In this document: in pieces, positions 35,263-43,596 of the stretch | How positions within the stretch are numbered: the first letter of the stretch is position 1 | How the letters are laid out: each line of letters starts with the position of its first letter | Assembly (NCBI RefSeq): GCF_029893805.1 | Contig: NZ_JARXYP010000001.1 | Span: forward strand, 868,001 to 932,000 | Direction: 5' to 3' | Length of the DNA: 64,000 nucleotides | From: Streptomyces sp. SAI-135 | GTDB lineage: Bacteria > Actinomycetota > Actinomycetes > Streptomycetales > Streptomycetaceae | Translations under genes and position numbers: made by a program | The notes under the pieces: model-generated | The model's input: the letters and a program-made list of their open reading frames with translations, nothing else | Told to the model about the DNA's origin: nothing | The model's database searches: none

Positions 35263-36194
35263 CACGCGGCAGCCTTCCTGCAAAGCTCATCAATCTCGGA
35301 GTTGAGCAGATCCATCTCGGCGGCCAGTGGCTGGATCGACTGCGGAACCACATCCGCACGTGCCGCCCGGCCGGCGGCGACGTCGTAGCTTTTCGCACTG
35401 GTGGGCAGCAGGGCCGCGTACTCGCTGAAGGTCAGGCCCTTCCTCCGGGCGTTGACCGCAGGCATCTCGCGGTACCCGACTACCCGTGCCGCCATCGGCG
35501 TACTGGGCCCGAGTTCCCTCATGATCTCGGCACGTACCTCACTGTGCAGTTGAGTGGCGCTTGGATTCGAGCCGTAAAGGCAAGCACCGACAACTTGGAG
35601 CTGAGGGTTCAACTGTTTGCGTACAAGCTTGTAGTTGCGGGCGATACGCCGCATTCCACGAATCGATGCGTCGTCGGAACGTGTAGGCACGAAGAGCCAA
35701 CGACATGCTGCCAAAGCGAGCTGCTCAAGGCTGTCCTGCTCAGGGGCACTGTCGAAAACGATCTGGTCATACCAGTCTGCCAGAGGAGCAAGAGCGCGAG
35801 CCAGTGATGAGACGACGCCGATGCCCTCGACCGGCAGACGAGCGGTCAGCAGTGCAAGGAGCTCACCAACAGCTTCTCCGCCGGGGACGACGTCGAGATT
35901 GGGGCGGACTTCACGCACGGGCACCAGGGGGGTGCGCTCTTGGATCGCGCGGAAAAGACCCTGCCCGTTCAGTACTGATGGGCCTTCAGGACGGATGCCT
36001 CGCCCGAACCGCTCGATGCCCAAGTCGTCGTCATCCTGGCCCGTGACACAGATGAGCAAGGTTCGCTCGCCGCGGGCGGCATGCCAAGCAGCTTTGTGAG
36101 CGGCAATGGTGCTCTTGCCCACTCCACCCTTGCCGGTGCCGATCATGACGGCGTTCGGAGGGGGTTCGACGAAATCCTTCGTATCGCTCAGCAC
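35262..36194 (-). CDS. Second partition operon: ParA/MinD-type ATPase
   Basis: A 310-residue ATPase with deviant Walker A GTGKGGVGKSTIAAHKAAW near residue 20 and a Walker B-like IVFDSAPEQDSLEQLAL in the middle. GTG at 36194 is chosen because GAGGAGG lies nine bases upstream; a longer frame to 36362 would read through the type B palindrome. It shares little beyond the motifs with the ParA at 31500 and lacks its N-terminal extension. It is translationally coupled to the DNA-binding gene downstream. Confidence 0.88.
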   Translation of the reverse strand: MLSDTKDFVEPPPNAVMIGTGKGGVGKSTIAAHKAAWHAARGERTLLICVTGQDDDDLGIERFGRGIRPEGPSVLNGQGLFRAIQERTPLVPVREVRPNLDVVPGGEAVGELLALLTARLPVEGIGVVSSLARALAPLADWYDQIVFDSAPEQDSLEQLALAACRWLFVPTRSDDASIRGMRRIARNYKLVRKQLNPQLQVVGACLYGSNPSATQLHSEVRAEIMRELGPSTPMAARVVGYREMPAVNARRKGLTFSEYAALLPTSAKSYDVAAGRAARADVVPQSIQPLAAEMDLLNSEIDELCRKAAA

Positions 36195-36295
36195 CGGAAG
36201 TGGCCTCCTCTTGCGATACCTCACGCACCGGGATGAGATGCAGCCATCAGGCATCCTGCCCCACCAGGACCTGTGAAACGGCAGGTTCTTGCGGC

Positions 36296-36313
36296 ACTCC
36301 CCAATGGGGGAGT
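36296..36313. repeat. Partition-type palindrome B, upstream site
   Basis: ACTCCCC, AATG, GGGGAGT, 102 bp before the start of the ParA-type gene at 36194. Probably the autoregulatory or centromere site of the second partition operon. Confidence 0.65.
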
Positions 36314-36362
36314 AGTCCAGGCGCCTTGCCGGCTGTCGCGGGCGGACGGTGAGCACCACCAC

Positions 36363-36893
36363 ACGGAATCACGTGCAGCAAGCCCCAGTGAAACAGACGC
36401 GCACGAGGCTGCCTGCTCGCCTCACCGGTCTACGCTCCGGACGATCAGCGACATCATCGTGTCTTCTCCCGAGGCCGCCGCACGTCCCGCGGGCCACTCT
36501 TCGAGCGATGGCGTCGAGGGCGGAGATTCGTAGGTCCCGGCCCGAAGCCGCTGGACGACCGCCAACGCGGGCAAGGCGTTCTCTACGTGCGCTACGCGGA
36601 TCGGCGTTCTAGGCGGCAACGGCCCATTGAACGGCGGATGGAGCACTACGGTGTCACGCTGCGCGGTTCCGGTCCACTGGTCGCCGGAATCGCCGAAGCA
36701 GTCCAGACGGCCGGAGGCGAGCCGCAAGTTGTCCCACTGACGAAAACAGGCTGGGACTGTGACGGGGGGTACGGGGAGCAGGATGCCAAGAGGGTTCCCC
36801 CCTCAAGATGATCATGTGAATGCGGTACGACTGATTACGCTCTGTATGCGGCTTTTTCATGCGGGTGGCCAAACTTAAGAAGGGCAGTGATCA
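36363..36893. other. Non-coding stretch with a possible gene remnant
   Basis: A plus-strand piece from about 36640 to 36740 (HYGVTLRGSGPLVAGIAEAV, then GGEPQVVPLTKTG) looks protein-like but has no start and no recognised family. A type A half site TGATTACG is at 36832-36839. Nothing else is evident. Confidence 0.35.
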
Positions 36894-37445
36894 TCAAGCA
36901 GTGGAAGACTCCGGTCGGCTCTGCGCATCGATCTGCTTCCAGTAGGGGAACGCGGCGGGACGGACGCCATCCTGAGTGAGTCCGTTGTGCGAGTTCTTCC
37001 GGGTCGGCGAAGGAACGCGTGGCTCCTTCGCGGGGAGTGCCCAGCGGACGAATCGCGCACCGGTGTCGGAATCTCGATCTATGGCAGGGGCCAGGATCTT
37101 CGCCACATCGCTGTCATCTGCGGGCACTGCGCGGATGACTGTGCCGACTGAGGGGCATTCGCCCGAGAGCATGTCACTTTCGGTGCCGTCCACCGTTCCG
37201 TTGGCCGCAGCGGCAGTGACGAGACCGTCGTAGCGCTGCTGTCTGGCGTCATCGGTGGGGTTCGACATGCCGCCGCGGGTGGCGTGCATCGGCTGTACGG
37301 TCACGGTGTCTCCGTGGGACTCGCATGGGTGGACGTCCACGGAAGCCGGAGACAGCTGGGAAGCGACGGAGGGCAGTGCGCTTGCGAGGCCGGCGACGGT
37401 GGCCAAGGCCAAGACCGGGAAGACGATGTACCGATGGAAGGTCAT
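36894..37445 (-). CDS. Small exported protein, unknown function
   Basis: A 183-residue protein with a Sec-type N-terminus: MTFHRYIVFPVLALATVAGL, then SALPSVASQ with a likely cleavage after VAS. The mature part is polar, with three cysteines and no known motif. The start at 37445 is preferred because the longer frame crosses the operator sites. Those sites and a TTGACA-TATCTA promoter lie just upstream, so it belongs to the AGAACGTTCT regulon and is divergent from tetR copy 2. Confidence 0.6.
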   Translation of the reverse strand: MTFHRYIVFPVLALATVAGLASALPSVASQLSPASVDVHPCESHGDTVTVQPMHATRGGMSNPTDDARQQRYDGLVTAAAANGTVDGTESDMLSGECPSVGTVIRAVPADDSDVAKILAPAIDRDSDTGARFVRWALPAKEPRVPSPTRKNSHNGLTQDGVRPAAFPYWKQIDAQSRPESSTA

Positions 37446-37468
37446 GACGCACCAAGTATGGAGGGGAT

Positions 37469-37531
37469 AGAACGTTCGGTCTATCGTCATTAGATAGGCG
37501 TCCCTCGACAACTGTCAAGACTGAACGTTCT
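37469..37531 (-). promoter_or_regulatory. Promoter bracketed by paired operators
   Basis: AGAACGTTCG is at 37469-37478 and TGAACGTTCT at 37522-37531, 53 bp apart. On the minus strand TTGACA follows the second site, and TATCTA lies 16 bp further on as a good -10. Transcription runs toward the exported protein at 37445. The second site is also 23 bp before the tetR ATG at 37554. Confidence 0.75.
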
Positions 37532-37547
37532 ACCGTTTGGTAACATG

Positions 37548-38180
37548 GATCGTATGAGTCGGAGTAGGGAAGGTGGCGTTGTGTCTGAGGCGCGGACGCG
37601 GCTGCTGAACACGGCAACCCAGATCTTCTACGCCGAGGGGATCCATTCCGTCGGTATCGACCGGATCGTCGCGGAAGCGCAGGTGACCCGGGCCACGTTG
37701 TACCGGCACTTCGCGAGCAAGGAAGACCTCATCCTGGCCTACCTCGGGCAGGCCGACCAGGGCATCCGGGAGCGGGTGGCGGCCGCGCAGGCCAGCAGCC
37801 CGTCACCGTACGATCAGGTCCGCGCCGTGGCCCGGACCATCACCGACGGCATCCAGTCGCCCGGCTTTCGCGGTTGTGCCTTCCTCAACGCGGCGGCCGA
37901 GTACTCCGATCCCGCCCACCCGATCCACCAGGCCGTCCTGGCCCACCGGCAATGGTTCCTGACCACCGTCACCGACCTGCTGGCACAGAGCAGCGAGACC
38001 ACGGCCGAGGCTGCCGGCCGTCACTTCGTCATGCTGCGCGACGGCGCCATGGCAGCCGGCTGCCTCTTCGACCCCAAACTCATCTCCGACACCTTCCTCC
38101 ACGGCGTCGAAGGCATCCTCAAAGCCCGCACCATCCCCGAACTCAGCCAGAGGACGACCACCCCCGCACTACAGCCCTGA
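37548..38180 (+). repeat. 633-bp direct repeat, copy 2 (tetR gene)
   Basis: Apparently identical to 4412-5044. The identity starts at GATCGTATG and ends with the stop codon, about 33.1 kb from the first copy, in the same orientation. Flanks differ completely. Confidence 0.9.
37554..38180 (+). CDS. TetR family regulator (paralogue B, copy 2)
   Basis: Product identical to the regulator at 4418 (208 residues from the ATG at 37554; 37545 and the GTG at 37581 are other possible starts, the last with GGGAAGGTGG in front). It has its own divergent promoter region with paired operators and is the best placed of the three regulators to control the 37-48 kb block. Two cysteines in the ligand domain (FRGCAFLNA, AAGCLFDP) could sense redox state; that is speculation based on the presence of ohr in the regulon. 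The stretch 38181-38566 holds only a GCCCGGTGGC/GCCACCGGGC hairpin near 38235 that may be its terminator. Confidence 0.88.
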   Translation: MSRSREGGVVSEARTRLLNTATQIFYAEGIHSVGIDRIVAEAQVTRATLYRHFASKEDLILAYLGQADQGIRERVAAAQASSPSPYDQVRAVARTITDGIQSPGFRGCAFLNAAAEYSDPAHPIHQAVLAHRQWFLTTVTDLLAQSSETTAEAAGRHFVMLRDGAMAAGCLFDPKLISDTFLHGVEGILKARTIPELSQRTTTPALQP

Positions 38181-38566
38181 TCACCGGAAGCCCCGAGGGT
38201 CTCGGCATAGCAAGACGCTCCCGCGTCCAAAAGCCCGGTGGCTGTCACGCCACCGGGCTGATCCATTGACGCTGTCCAATTGCAAGCGCCGCCCGGCTGA
38301 GCAGCCGGGCGGCGCACATGGCCATCCTTTTCCGGAGCGACTACGTGTCTGCGAAACGACGTACGTCGCGCGCAAGACGGCCGAAACCAGGCTGCCGCGA
38401 AGGGTGCAGCAATGCCAGTGGTCGTGGCAGGTCTTGAAGGTCTTCGTGCCGCGCCGACGGAAACCGGCCCGGCACGAAGAACTCGTTCAAGCGGCTTGAG
38501 ATGACCTGGGTGCCGCGGGGGAGGCCCGCCGGGGCTGGTCCGCTGAGCTGTGTCTTCGAGGAATGG

Positions 38567-39265
38567 TCAGCTCTGCTGCTCGCCCAGTCCGGCCGGTCGG
38601 CACACCGAGTCCGTCGCTGTCCTGAGCGCCTGACGGTGGAGCGTGTCCAGGCGCTCCAGCGCTGCCCCTGATACTTCGGCCAGGGCAAGCTGCACTGAGC
38701 AGGTGACCGGCTTGTTGCGCAGGGACTCCGTGTCCTTGAGTTCCGCGAGCAAGGCCGTCGTCAGCTGGTCGAGTCGGCCCCGGATCTCACTGAGATCGGG
38801 CCGCGTCGTAGGTGCTTCGTCCGGGTGCGCAGTCCAGCGGGCGAACAGTCCACGCTGCACTTCCTTGCTCGCGGTGATCTGGTCGCGGAAAATCGCCACT
38901 GCCGCCTGCGAGTTCACTCCGACAGCCTCGGCCTGCTGCCGAACCTGCTCGAGTACCTGAGCCTCACGAACGGGGTCTTCGATGGGTGAGGCCGTGCCGA
39001 ACTTGGACGCCGCTACGTCGTCGCTCACCAGCAGGCGCTCGATGACAAGGGCGGTCAGGGGGCCGAGCTGACCAAGCGGCTTGGACGTCACGCTGTTCAC
39101 AGGTGCGGAGCTCGGGCCCTTACTTGCTGCCATGGCCTGGGGAGCGGCGAGCACTGTGGTGGCGAGGAGCAATCCGATGGTTGCCGCGCCCTGAGTCGTC
39201 CGATTTCGCAGATTCAATGGTTTGTCTCGTTCTTGATAGTCGTGAGGGGCGGTTGCGTGACTCAT
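38567..39265 (-). CDS. Secreted chorismate mutase (AroQ gamma type)
   Basis: A 232-residue exported protein. The signal peptide region TTQGAATIGLLLATTVLAAP ends near AMAAS. The chorismate mutase helical domain follows, with VIERLLVSDDVAASKF, DPVREAQVLEQV and FRDQITASKEVQRGLF, the pattern of secreted *AroQ enzymes that turn chorismate into prephenate outside the cytoplasm. Its start overlaps the stop of the FAD oxidoreductase by four bases, so the two are co-translated. Such secreted mutases are known from mycobacteria and some pathogens; their role is unclear. Confidence 0.88.
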   Translation of the reverse strand: MSHATAPHDYQERDKPLNLRNRTTQGAATIGLLLATTVLAAPQAMAASKGPSSAPVNSVTSKPLGQLGPLTALVIERLLVSDDVAASKFGTASPIEDPVREAQVLEQVRQQAEAVGVNSQAAVAIFRDQITASKEVQRGLFARWTAHPDEAPTTRPDLSEIRGRLDQLTTALLAELKDTESLRNKPVTCSVQLALAEVSGAALERLDTLHRQALRTATDSVCRPAGLGEQQS

Positions 39266-40638
39266 GACGCCGGGTCCGGCAGCGGGGTCGCGCTGAAGAC
39301 GTGATGCGGATCGAAACGGCGTTTCACAGCGAGCAGCCGCGCGGTGTTCGGACCATACGCATGGGCAATCTGTGACGCTTCATCAGGTCCGAGCAGATTG
39401 GGGTATCCGCCCGGCAGCGCGTCGGACGCGAAGGAACTGCCCACCTTGTCGGCCCAGGCGCGGTGCTCTGCTGCACGACTGTCGTCTGCATCCCAGAGAG
39501 CGATGATCTCGATCATGAGATGTGGGGTACGGATGCCGAACGCCGTGTCCTCCACGGGCACGCGCGCTGCGGCCCCATGCAGGCTGTGCACCGATACGGC
39601 CGAGTAGGGCGAGGTGAGCGTCGACCCGGCGAGCGCCAGCGTGTCACGTACGCCTGGGGTGAGGGTGCGCACCGAGCGTTGACGGATCTCGACGTGCCGT
39701 CCGAAGGGGAACAGCGCGTCGACGCTCGCGAGCATCTCAGGGGTGGTGGTGGGGGCGATCTGGGAGACGAGGGCAGTCCCAAGCGAGTCGAGCCGCGCCA
39801 GTGCGCGTTCCCCAGCAGCGGTGTCATCGCCGCACCACGTCGGCGAAAGGAACACCATGGGCTTTCCGTCGGGGCCGGGCAGGACACCGGACTGCACCGT
39901 CAGGTCGTCCGGGCTCTCGACCAGAACGTCCGACAGCCCGGCCAGCACGGTGGTGACCTGCTCCCACGGAAACAGCATCATGCCGGACAGCAGTGTGGAC
40001 ACACGGTGAAGGCGCACGCGCATCGCGGTGACGACACCGAAGTTGCCGCCACCGCCGCGCAGGGCCCAGAACAGGTCCGGTTCCCGATCGGAGTCGACGG
40101 TGACGATCGAACCGTCGGCGAGCACCACGTCCGCGGACAGCAGATTGTCCAGAGCGAGTCCGAAGCGACCGCTCAGCGGTCCGTAGCCTCCGCCGAGGGT
40201 CAGGCCTGCCATTCCAACCGAGCCCGCGGAGCCAGTCGCAGCGGTCAGTCCAAAGGGGTGTGCAGCGGCGATGACATCGGCGACCGTAGCACCTCCCGAC
40301 ACGTGCGCGACCTCCGCCGCGGGGTCGACCGACACCGATCGCATGCCGGAAAGGTCGATGGTCAGGCCGCCGTCGCTCAGCGACCTGCCGGCCCAGTCGT
40401 GGCCGCCGCCGCGCACCGTGAGAGGCACCCCGTTCTCCCGCGCGGCCAGTACAGCGGCCCGGACGTCGGCCGGGTCGGTACACCGGATGATGGCTCCGGG
40501 GCGGGTGGTGACGGCGCCGTTCCAGATGCTTATCCCGGCGTCGAAGGCCGGCCCGGTGGTAGCGACTGTTCCCGTCCGGGCGGTCCTGCGCAGCGTGTCG
40601 GTGACGCGGGTGATCGGGGTGGGGGTGGGCGGTGACAT
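39262..40638 (-). CDS. FAD-linked oxidoreductase, berberine-bridge-enzyme type
   Basis: A 458-residue PCMH/VAO-fold flavoenzyme. RGGGHDWAGRS carries the histidine that usually binds FAD covalently. The second (cysteine) attachment site of bicovalent members is not evident (TLGGGYGPLSGRFG). The C-terminal BBE motif NTARLLAVKRRFDPHHVF is present. It has no signal peptide. It heads an operon with secreted chorismate mutase, downstream of paired AGAACGTTCT operators with a leader of almost 300 bp. Family members oxidise sugars or aromatic alcohols; the substrate here is unknown. Confidence 0.92.
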   Translation of the reverse strand: MSPPTPTPITRVTDTLRRTARTGTVATTGPAFDAGISIWNGAVTTRPGAIIRCTDPADVRAAVLAARENGVPLTVRGGGHDWAGRSLSDGGLTIDLSGMRSVSVDPAAEVAHVSGGATVADVIAAAHPFGLTAATGSAGSVGMAGLTLGGGYGPLSGRFGLALDNLLSADVVLADGSIVTVDSDREPDLFWALRGGGGNFGVVTAMRVRLHRVSTLLSGMMLFPWEQVTTVLAGLSDVLVESPDDLTVQSGVLPGPDGKPMVFLSPTWCGDDTAAGERALARLDSLGTALVSQIAPTTTPEMLASVDALFPFGRHVEIRQRSVRTLTPGVRDTLALAGSTLTSPYSAVSVHSLHGAAARVPVEDTAFGIRTPHLMIEIIALWDADDSRAAEHRAWADKVGSSFASDALPGGYPNLLGPDEASQIAHAYGPNTARLLAVKRRFDPHHVFSATPLPDPAS

Positions 40639-40924
40639 GGCAACCTCGTCGGTTTTCTCGCTTGGAGTGGGCAGTTGCGTCTTTGGGGTAGTTCCGGATG
40701 GCGCCGTTCACCGAATGCCGCGGGCGGGGGGCTCCTGGAACACCGCTGTGATGGTGGCGCTGCCGGGCCAGATGACGATCATGTGGGCCCGCTGCCAGGT
40801 GCGTTCTGGACGATGGGTTGTGCGTCCAGAACTGCGACCGCGAATCGTGTTCGCAGCCGATGGACCGTATCCAGGCCGTGGAAAGGGGTAGCCCGTCTCG
40901 ACCGGACGTCGCACCTGAAAGGAA
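40639..40924 (-). other. Long leader of the FAD oxidoreductase operon, possible small ORF
   Basis: Between the operators and the FAD gene there is one minus-strand frame ending with the stop at 40708-40710. It may start at GTG 40911 and finishes MIVIWPGSATITAVFQEPPA, which is hydrophobic and protein-like. It could be a leader peptide or a remnant. There is no clear ribosome binding site. Confidence 0.3.
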
Positions 40925-40986
40925 CGAACGTTCTGCCTTGATCAGGTTCTCAGTGTTTGGTTCACGATGTCAAGACAGAACGTTCT
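40925..40986 (-). promoter_or_regulatory. Paired operators upstream of the FAD/chorismate mutase operon
   Basis: CGAACGTTCT at 40925-40934 and AGAACGTTCT at 40977-40986, 52 bp apart. On the minus strand TTGACA directly follows the second site, so transcription would go toward 40638. The -10 is weak. Confidence 0.7.
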
Positions 40987-41075
40987 ACATAGAGGTGCGC
41001 AGTGCGGCGTTCCTCATGCCGTGAACGCGGCTTGGCGGCAGGGATTGCAGCGATCCCTCCCGGGCCCAGAGGTGA

Positions 41076-42683
41076 TCAGGACGTCCGCTCCTTCTGTGCG
41101 TCTTGGCTCAGGCCGTTGGTTGCACGCAGCGGGACCTCCTTGATGAACAGAGTGACCAGGAAAGCGATCAGGGCGACCGGGGCGACGTACAGGAAGATGT
41201 CGCCAATGGCATGACCGTAGGCGCCCTCGAGCCAGGTACGGACCGGCATGGGCAGCGCGGCGAGGTCGGGGAGTTGGCCGCTGCCGGAAGCCTTCGCGGC
41301 GGTGGCCTGGTCGTCAGGGCTGAGCTTGCCGATCGTCTCCAGGGCATGCTGGCCGATACGGCTGGAGAGGATCGAGCCGAGAACCGAGACGCCCACCGCG
41401 CCGCCGAGTGAGCGGAAGAAGGTCACAGTGGAGGACGCGGCACCAAGGTCATGAGAGGACACCTGATTCTGGGTGCACAGGACAAGGTTCTGGAGCGTCA
41501 TGCCCACCCCGAGCCCGATCAGGGCCATGCAGCTTGCTGTGTACAGGTACGGGGTGTCGTAGCGGAGCATGCCCAGCAGGCCCAGACCCGCGGCGAGCAG
41601 GATGCCGCCGGCCAGCAGCCAGCCCTTCCATTTGCCGGTGCGGGTGATGACGCGTCCGGAGACGGTCGAGGAGATGAACAGGCCGCCGATGAGCGGAATC
41701 GTCATGACTCCCGACATCGTCGGAGACGCGCCACGCGCCAGCTGGAAATACTGACTGAAGAAGACGGTGCCGGCGAACAGGGCAACGCCGACGAACAGGG
41801 AGGCGACGGAAGCCAGGGCGATCGTCGGATTACGGAACAGGCGCAGGGGGATGATCGGTTCGCTGACCTTCGTCTCGATGTACAGGAAGATCAGCGTCAG
41901 TACGAGAGAGATGCCGACCAGCGTGTAGGTCTGCCAGGACAGCCAGTCGTACTTGTCGTCGGCGAAGGTGACCCAGACCAGCAGCGTGCTGACGGCGGCC
42001 GTGACGAAGTACGCTCCAGCCCAGTCCACCTTCACGTGGCGCTTGGTCAGCGGCAGGTTCAGCGTGCGCTGCAGCACGACCAGCGCGACCACTGCGAAGG
42101 GGATTCCGACGAACAGGCACCAGCGCCAGCCAAGCCAGCTGGTGTCGGTGATGACACCGCCGAGCAGCGGACCGCCGACGGTGGCGACGGCGAAGGTCGC
42201 GCCCAGGTAGCCCGAGTAGCGCCCTCGTTCACGAGGGGAGATCATCGCGGCCAACACGACCTGTCCCAGTGCCGACAGGCCACCTCCGCCCAGCCCTTGG
42301 ATGACGCGCGCGGCGATCAGCGTGGCCGGGTTCGGCGCGAAACCGGCGATCAAAGAGCCGAGGACAAAGATGACCAGCGCCGCCTGGACCAGAATCTTCT
42401 TGCTGAAAAGGTCGGCGAGCTTGCCCCACAAGGGCGTCGAGGCGGTGACCGTGAGGAGCGACGAGGTGACGACCCAGGTGTAGGCACTCTGACCGCCGCC
42501 GAGGTCGCCGATGATCCGCGGCAGCGCGTTGGTGACGACGGTCGAGGACAAGATGGCGCAGAACAGGCCGAGAAGCAATCCGGAGAGGGCGCGCATGATT
42601 TGCGCGTGGGTCATCGCTGCCACTTCGCCGTCATGCTCGTGGAGGACGGGTGACTCCGTACTTCTGCTAGGCGTGGTGGGCAT
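41076..42683 (-). CDS. MFS drug exporter, DHA2 (EmrB/QacA) family
   Basis: A 535-residue membrane protein with about 14 hydrophobic segments. Motif A is GKLADLFSKKILVQ and motif C is the stretch with VGGPLLGGVI, both typical of DHA2 proton-driven exporters. It follows a MarR gene by 33 bp in the same operon, the usual arrangement of a drug-inducible pump. The long open frame on the opposite strand is a shadow. Confidence 0.93.
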   Translation of the reverse strand: MPTTPSRSTESPVLHEHDGEVAAMTHAQIMRALSGLLLGLFCAILSSTVVTNALPRIIGDLGGGQSAYTWVVTSSLLTVTASTPLWGKLADLFSKKILVQAALVIFVLGSLIAGFAPNPATLIAARVIQGLGGGGLSALGQVVLAAMISPRERGRYSGYLGATFAVATVGGPLLGGVITDTSWLGWRWCLFVGIPFAVVALVVLQRTLNLPLTKRHVKVDWAGAYFVTAAVSTLLVWVTFADDKYDWLSWQTYTLVGISLVLTLIFLYIETKVSEPIIPLRLFRNPTIALASVASLFVGVALFAGTVFFSQYFQLARGASPTMSGVMTIPLIGGLFISSTVSGRVITRTGKWKGWLLAGGILLAAGLGLLGMLRYDTPYLYTASCMALIGLGVGMTLQNLVLCTQNQVSSHDLGAASSTVTFFRSLGGAVGVSVLGSILSSRIGQHALETIGKLSPDDQATAAKASGSGQLPDLAALPMPVRTWLEGAYGHAIGDIFLYVAPVALIAFLVTLFIKEVPLRATNGLSQDAQKERTS

Positions 42684-42716
42684 GGGGTGCGGTTCCTTTG
42701 TCTGAAGCGATGGGAG

Positions 42717-43211
42717 TCATGCGGCGGGGGTCTCGGCGGGATGGACGTCACCGACCTGTCCGGCATACGCGCGCGGTCCAGCTCGGCCACTGTCGAAGGC
42801 GGCGTGGAGTCGGGACAGCAGAGCAACCAGTCGGCGTATGTCCTCTTCGCTCCAGTCGTCCATCCGCGCAGCCAGCTCTGTAGCGCGACGCTCGGAGAGT
42901 TCGGCGAGCCGGGCGCGACCCTCGGAGGTGAGGCGCAGGATGCGTGAGCGCCTGTCGGCAGGGTCGGGCCTGCGGTCGACCCAGTTCAGCATGGTGAGTT
43001 GAGCGATGTAGCGGCTGGTGACCGACATGTCGATGCCGAGCAGTTCGGTGAGCTGGCCGATATTGACAGCGCCGTGGCGACTGAGCACGGCCAGGGTCGT
43101 GGCACACCCTGCGGAGCAGCCAGGCGGAACGATCCGGCAGAGTTCGCGCCGCACGCCGGCGACAGCCGTGAGCTGGTGTGCCAGCTCTTCATGCAAAGCA
43201 GTCGTGGCCAC
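42717..43211 (-). CDS. MarR family regulator of the DHA2 pump
   Basis: A MarR protein of about 164 residues. The winged helix contains INIGQLTELLGIDMSVTSRYIAQL and the wing DRRPDPADRRSRILRLT. GTG at 43211 has GGAG seven bases upstream; ATG 43226 is an alternative. It heads the operon with the exporter and probably represses it. The adjacent N-terminal cysteines (in RRELCRIVPPGCSAGC) are notable for a regulator of this family. Confidence 0.88.
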   Translation of the reverse strand: MATTALHEELAHQLTAVAGVRRELCRIVPPGCSAGCATTLAVLSRHGAVNIGQLTELLGIDMSVTSRYIAQLTMLNWVDRRPDPADRRSRILRLTSEGRARLAELSERRATELAARMDDWSEEDIRRLVALLSRLHAAFDSGRAGPRAYAGQVGDVHPAETPAA

Positions 43212-43347
43212 GTGGCATCTCCGCATTATTGCTTTGGGCAACTATATGGTCGTGAGGGTGGTCGGTTCATGGATGAGCAGCGCGGTTGGCACGTCGATCG
43301 GAGTGCGATCGCCAACGCGTAGCCATCACGCTAGCAGATAGTGAGGT

Positions 43348-43404
43348 AGAACGTTCGGTCTTGACAGATGGAATGCTTCACCTAAGCTGAAGACCGAACG
43401 ATCT
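43348..43404 (+). promoter_or_regulatory. Promoter bracketed by paired operators, upstream of methyltransferase
   Basis: AGAACGTTCG at 43348-43357 and CGAACGATCT at 43395-43404, 47 bp apart, the shortest spacing of the set. TTGACA at 43361-43366 and TAAGCT 16 bp further on form a promoter reading right toward the gene at 43597, with the second operator over the start point. Confidence 0.7.
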
Positions 43405-43596
43405 CCCACGTGAAGGCTCACGGCCGCTCCGCGCGTGGGACGAACTCCGTTCACCATCCGCGCGACTGCCGCGCTCGGCCCGACCGACTGGCGAAGGCCC
43501 GTCGGGGATGGCAACCCGAAATGCAAATCCGCCTGCGAAAGAGCGGGTCAGGGCCTCGGCTGCCGTACGAGAGTCCCGTAAGAGAGAGCGTTGGCC

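Noticed and set aside
41451..42653. A 400-codon plus-strand frame opposite the DHA2 exporter
   Set aside because: Composition is Gln/Asp/Arg-rich with no family features. The minus strand encodes a clear 14-segment exporter.
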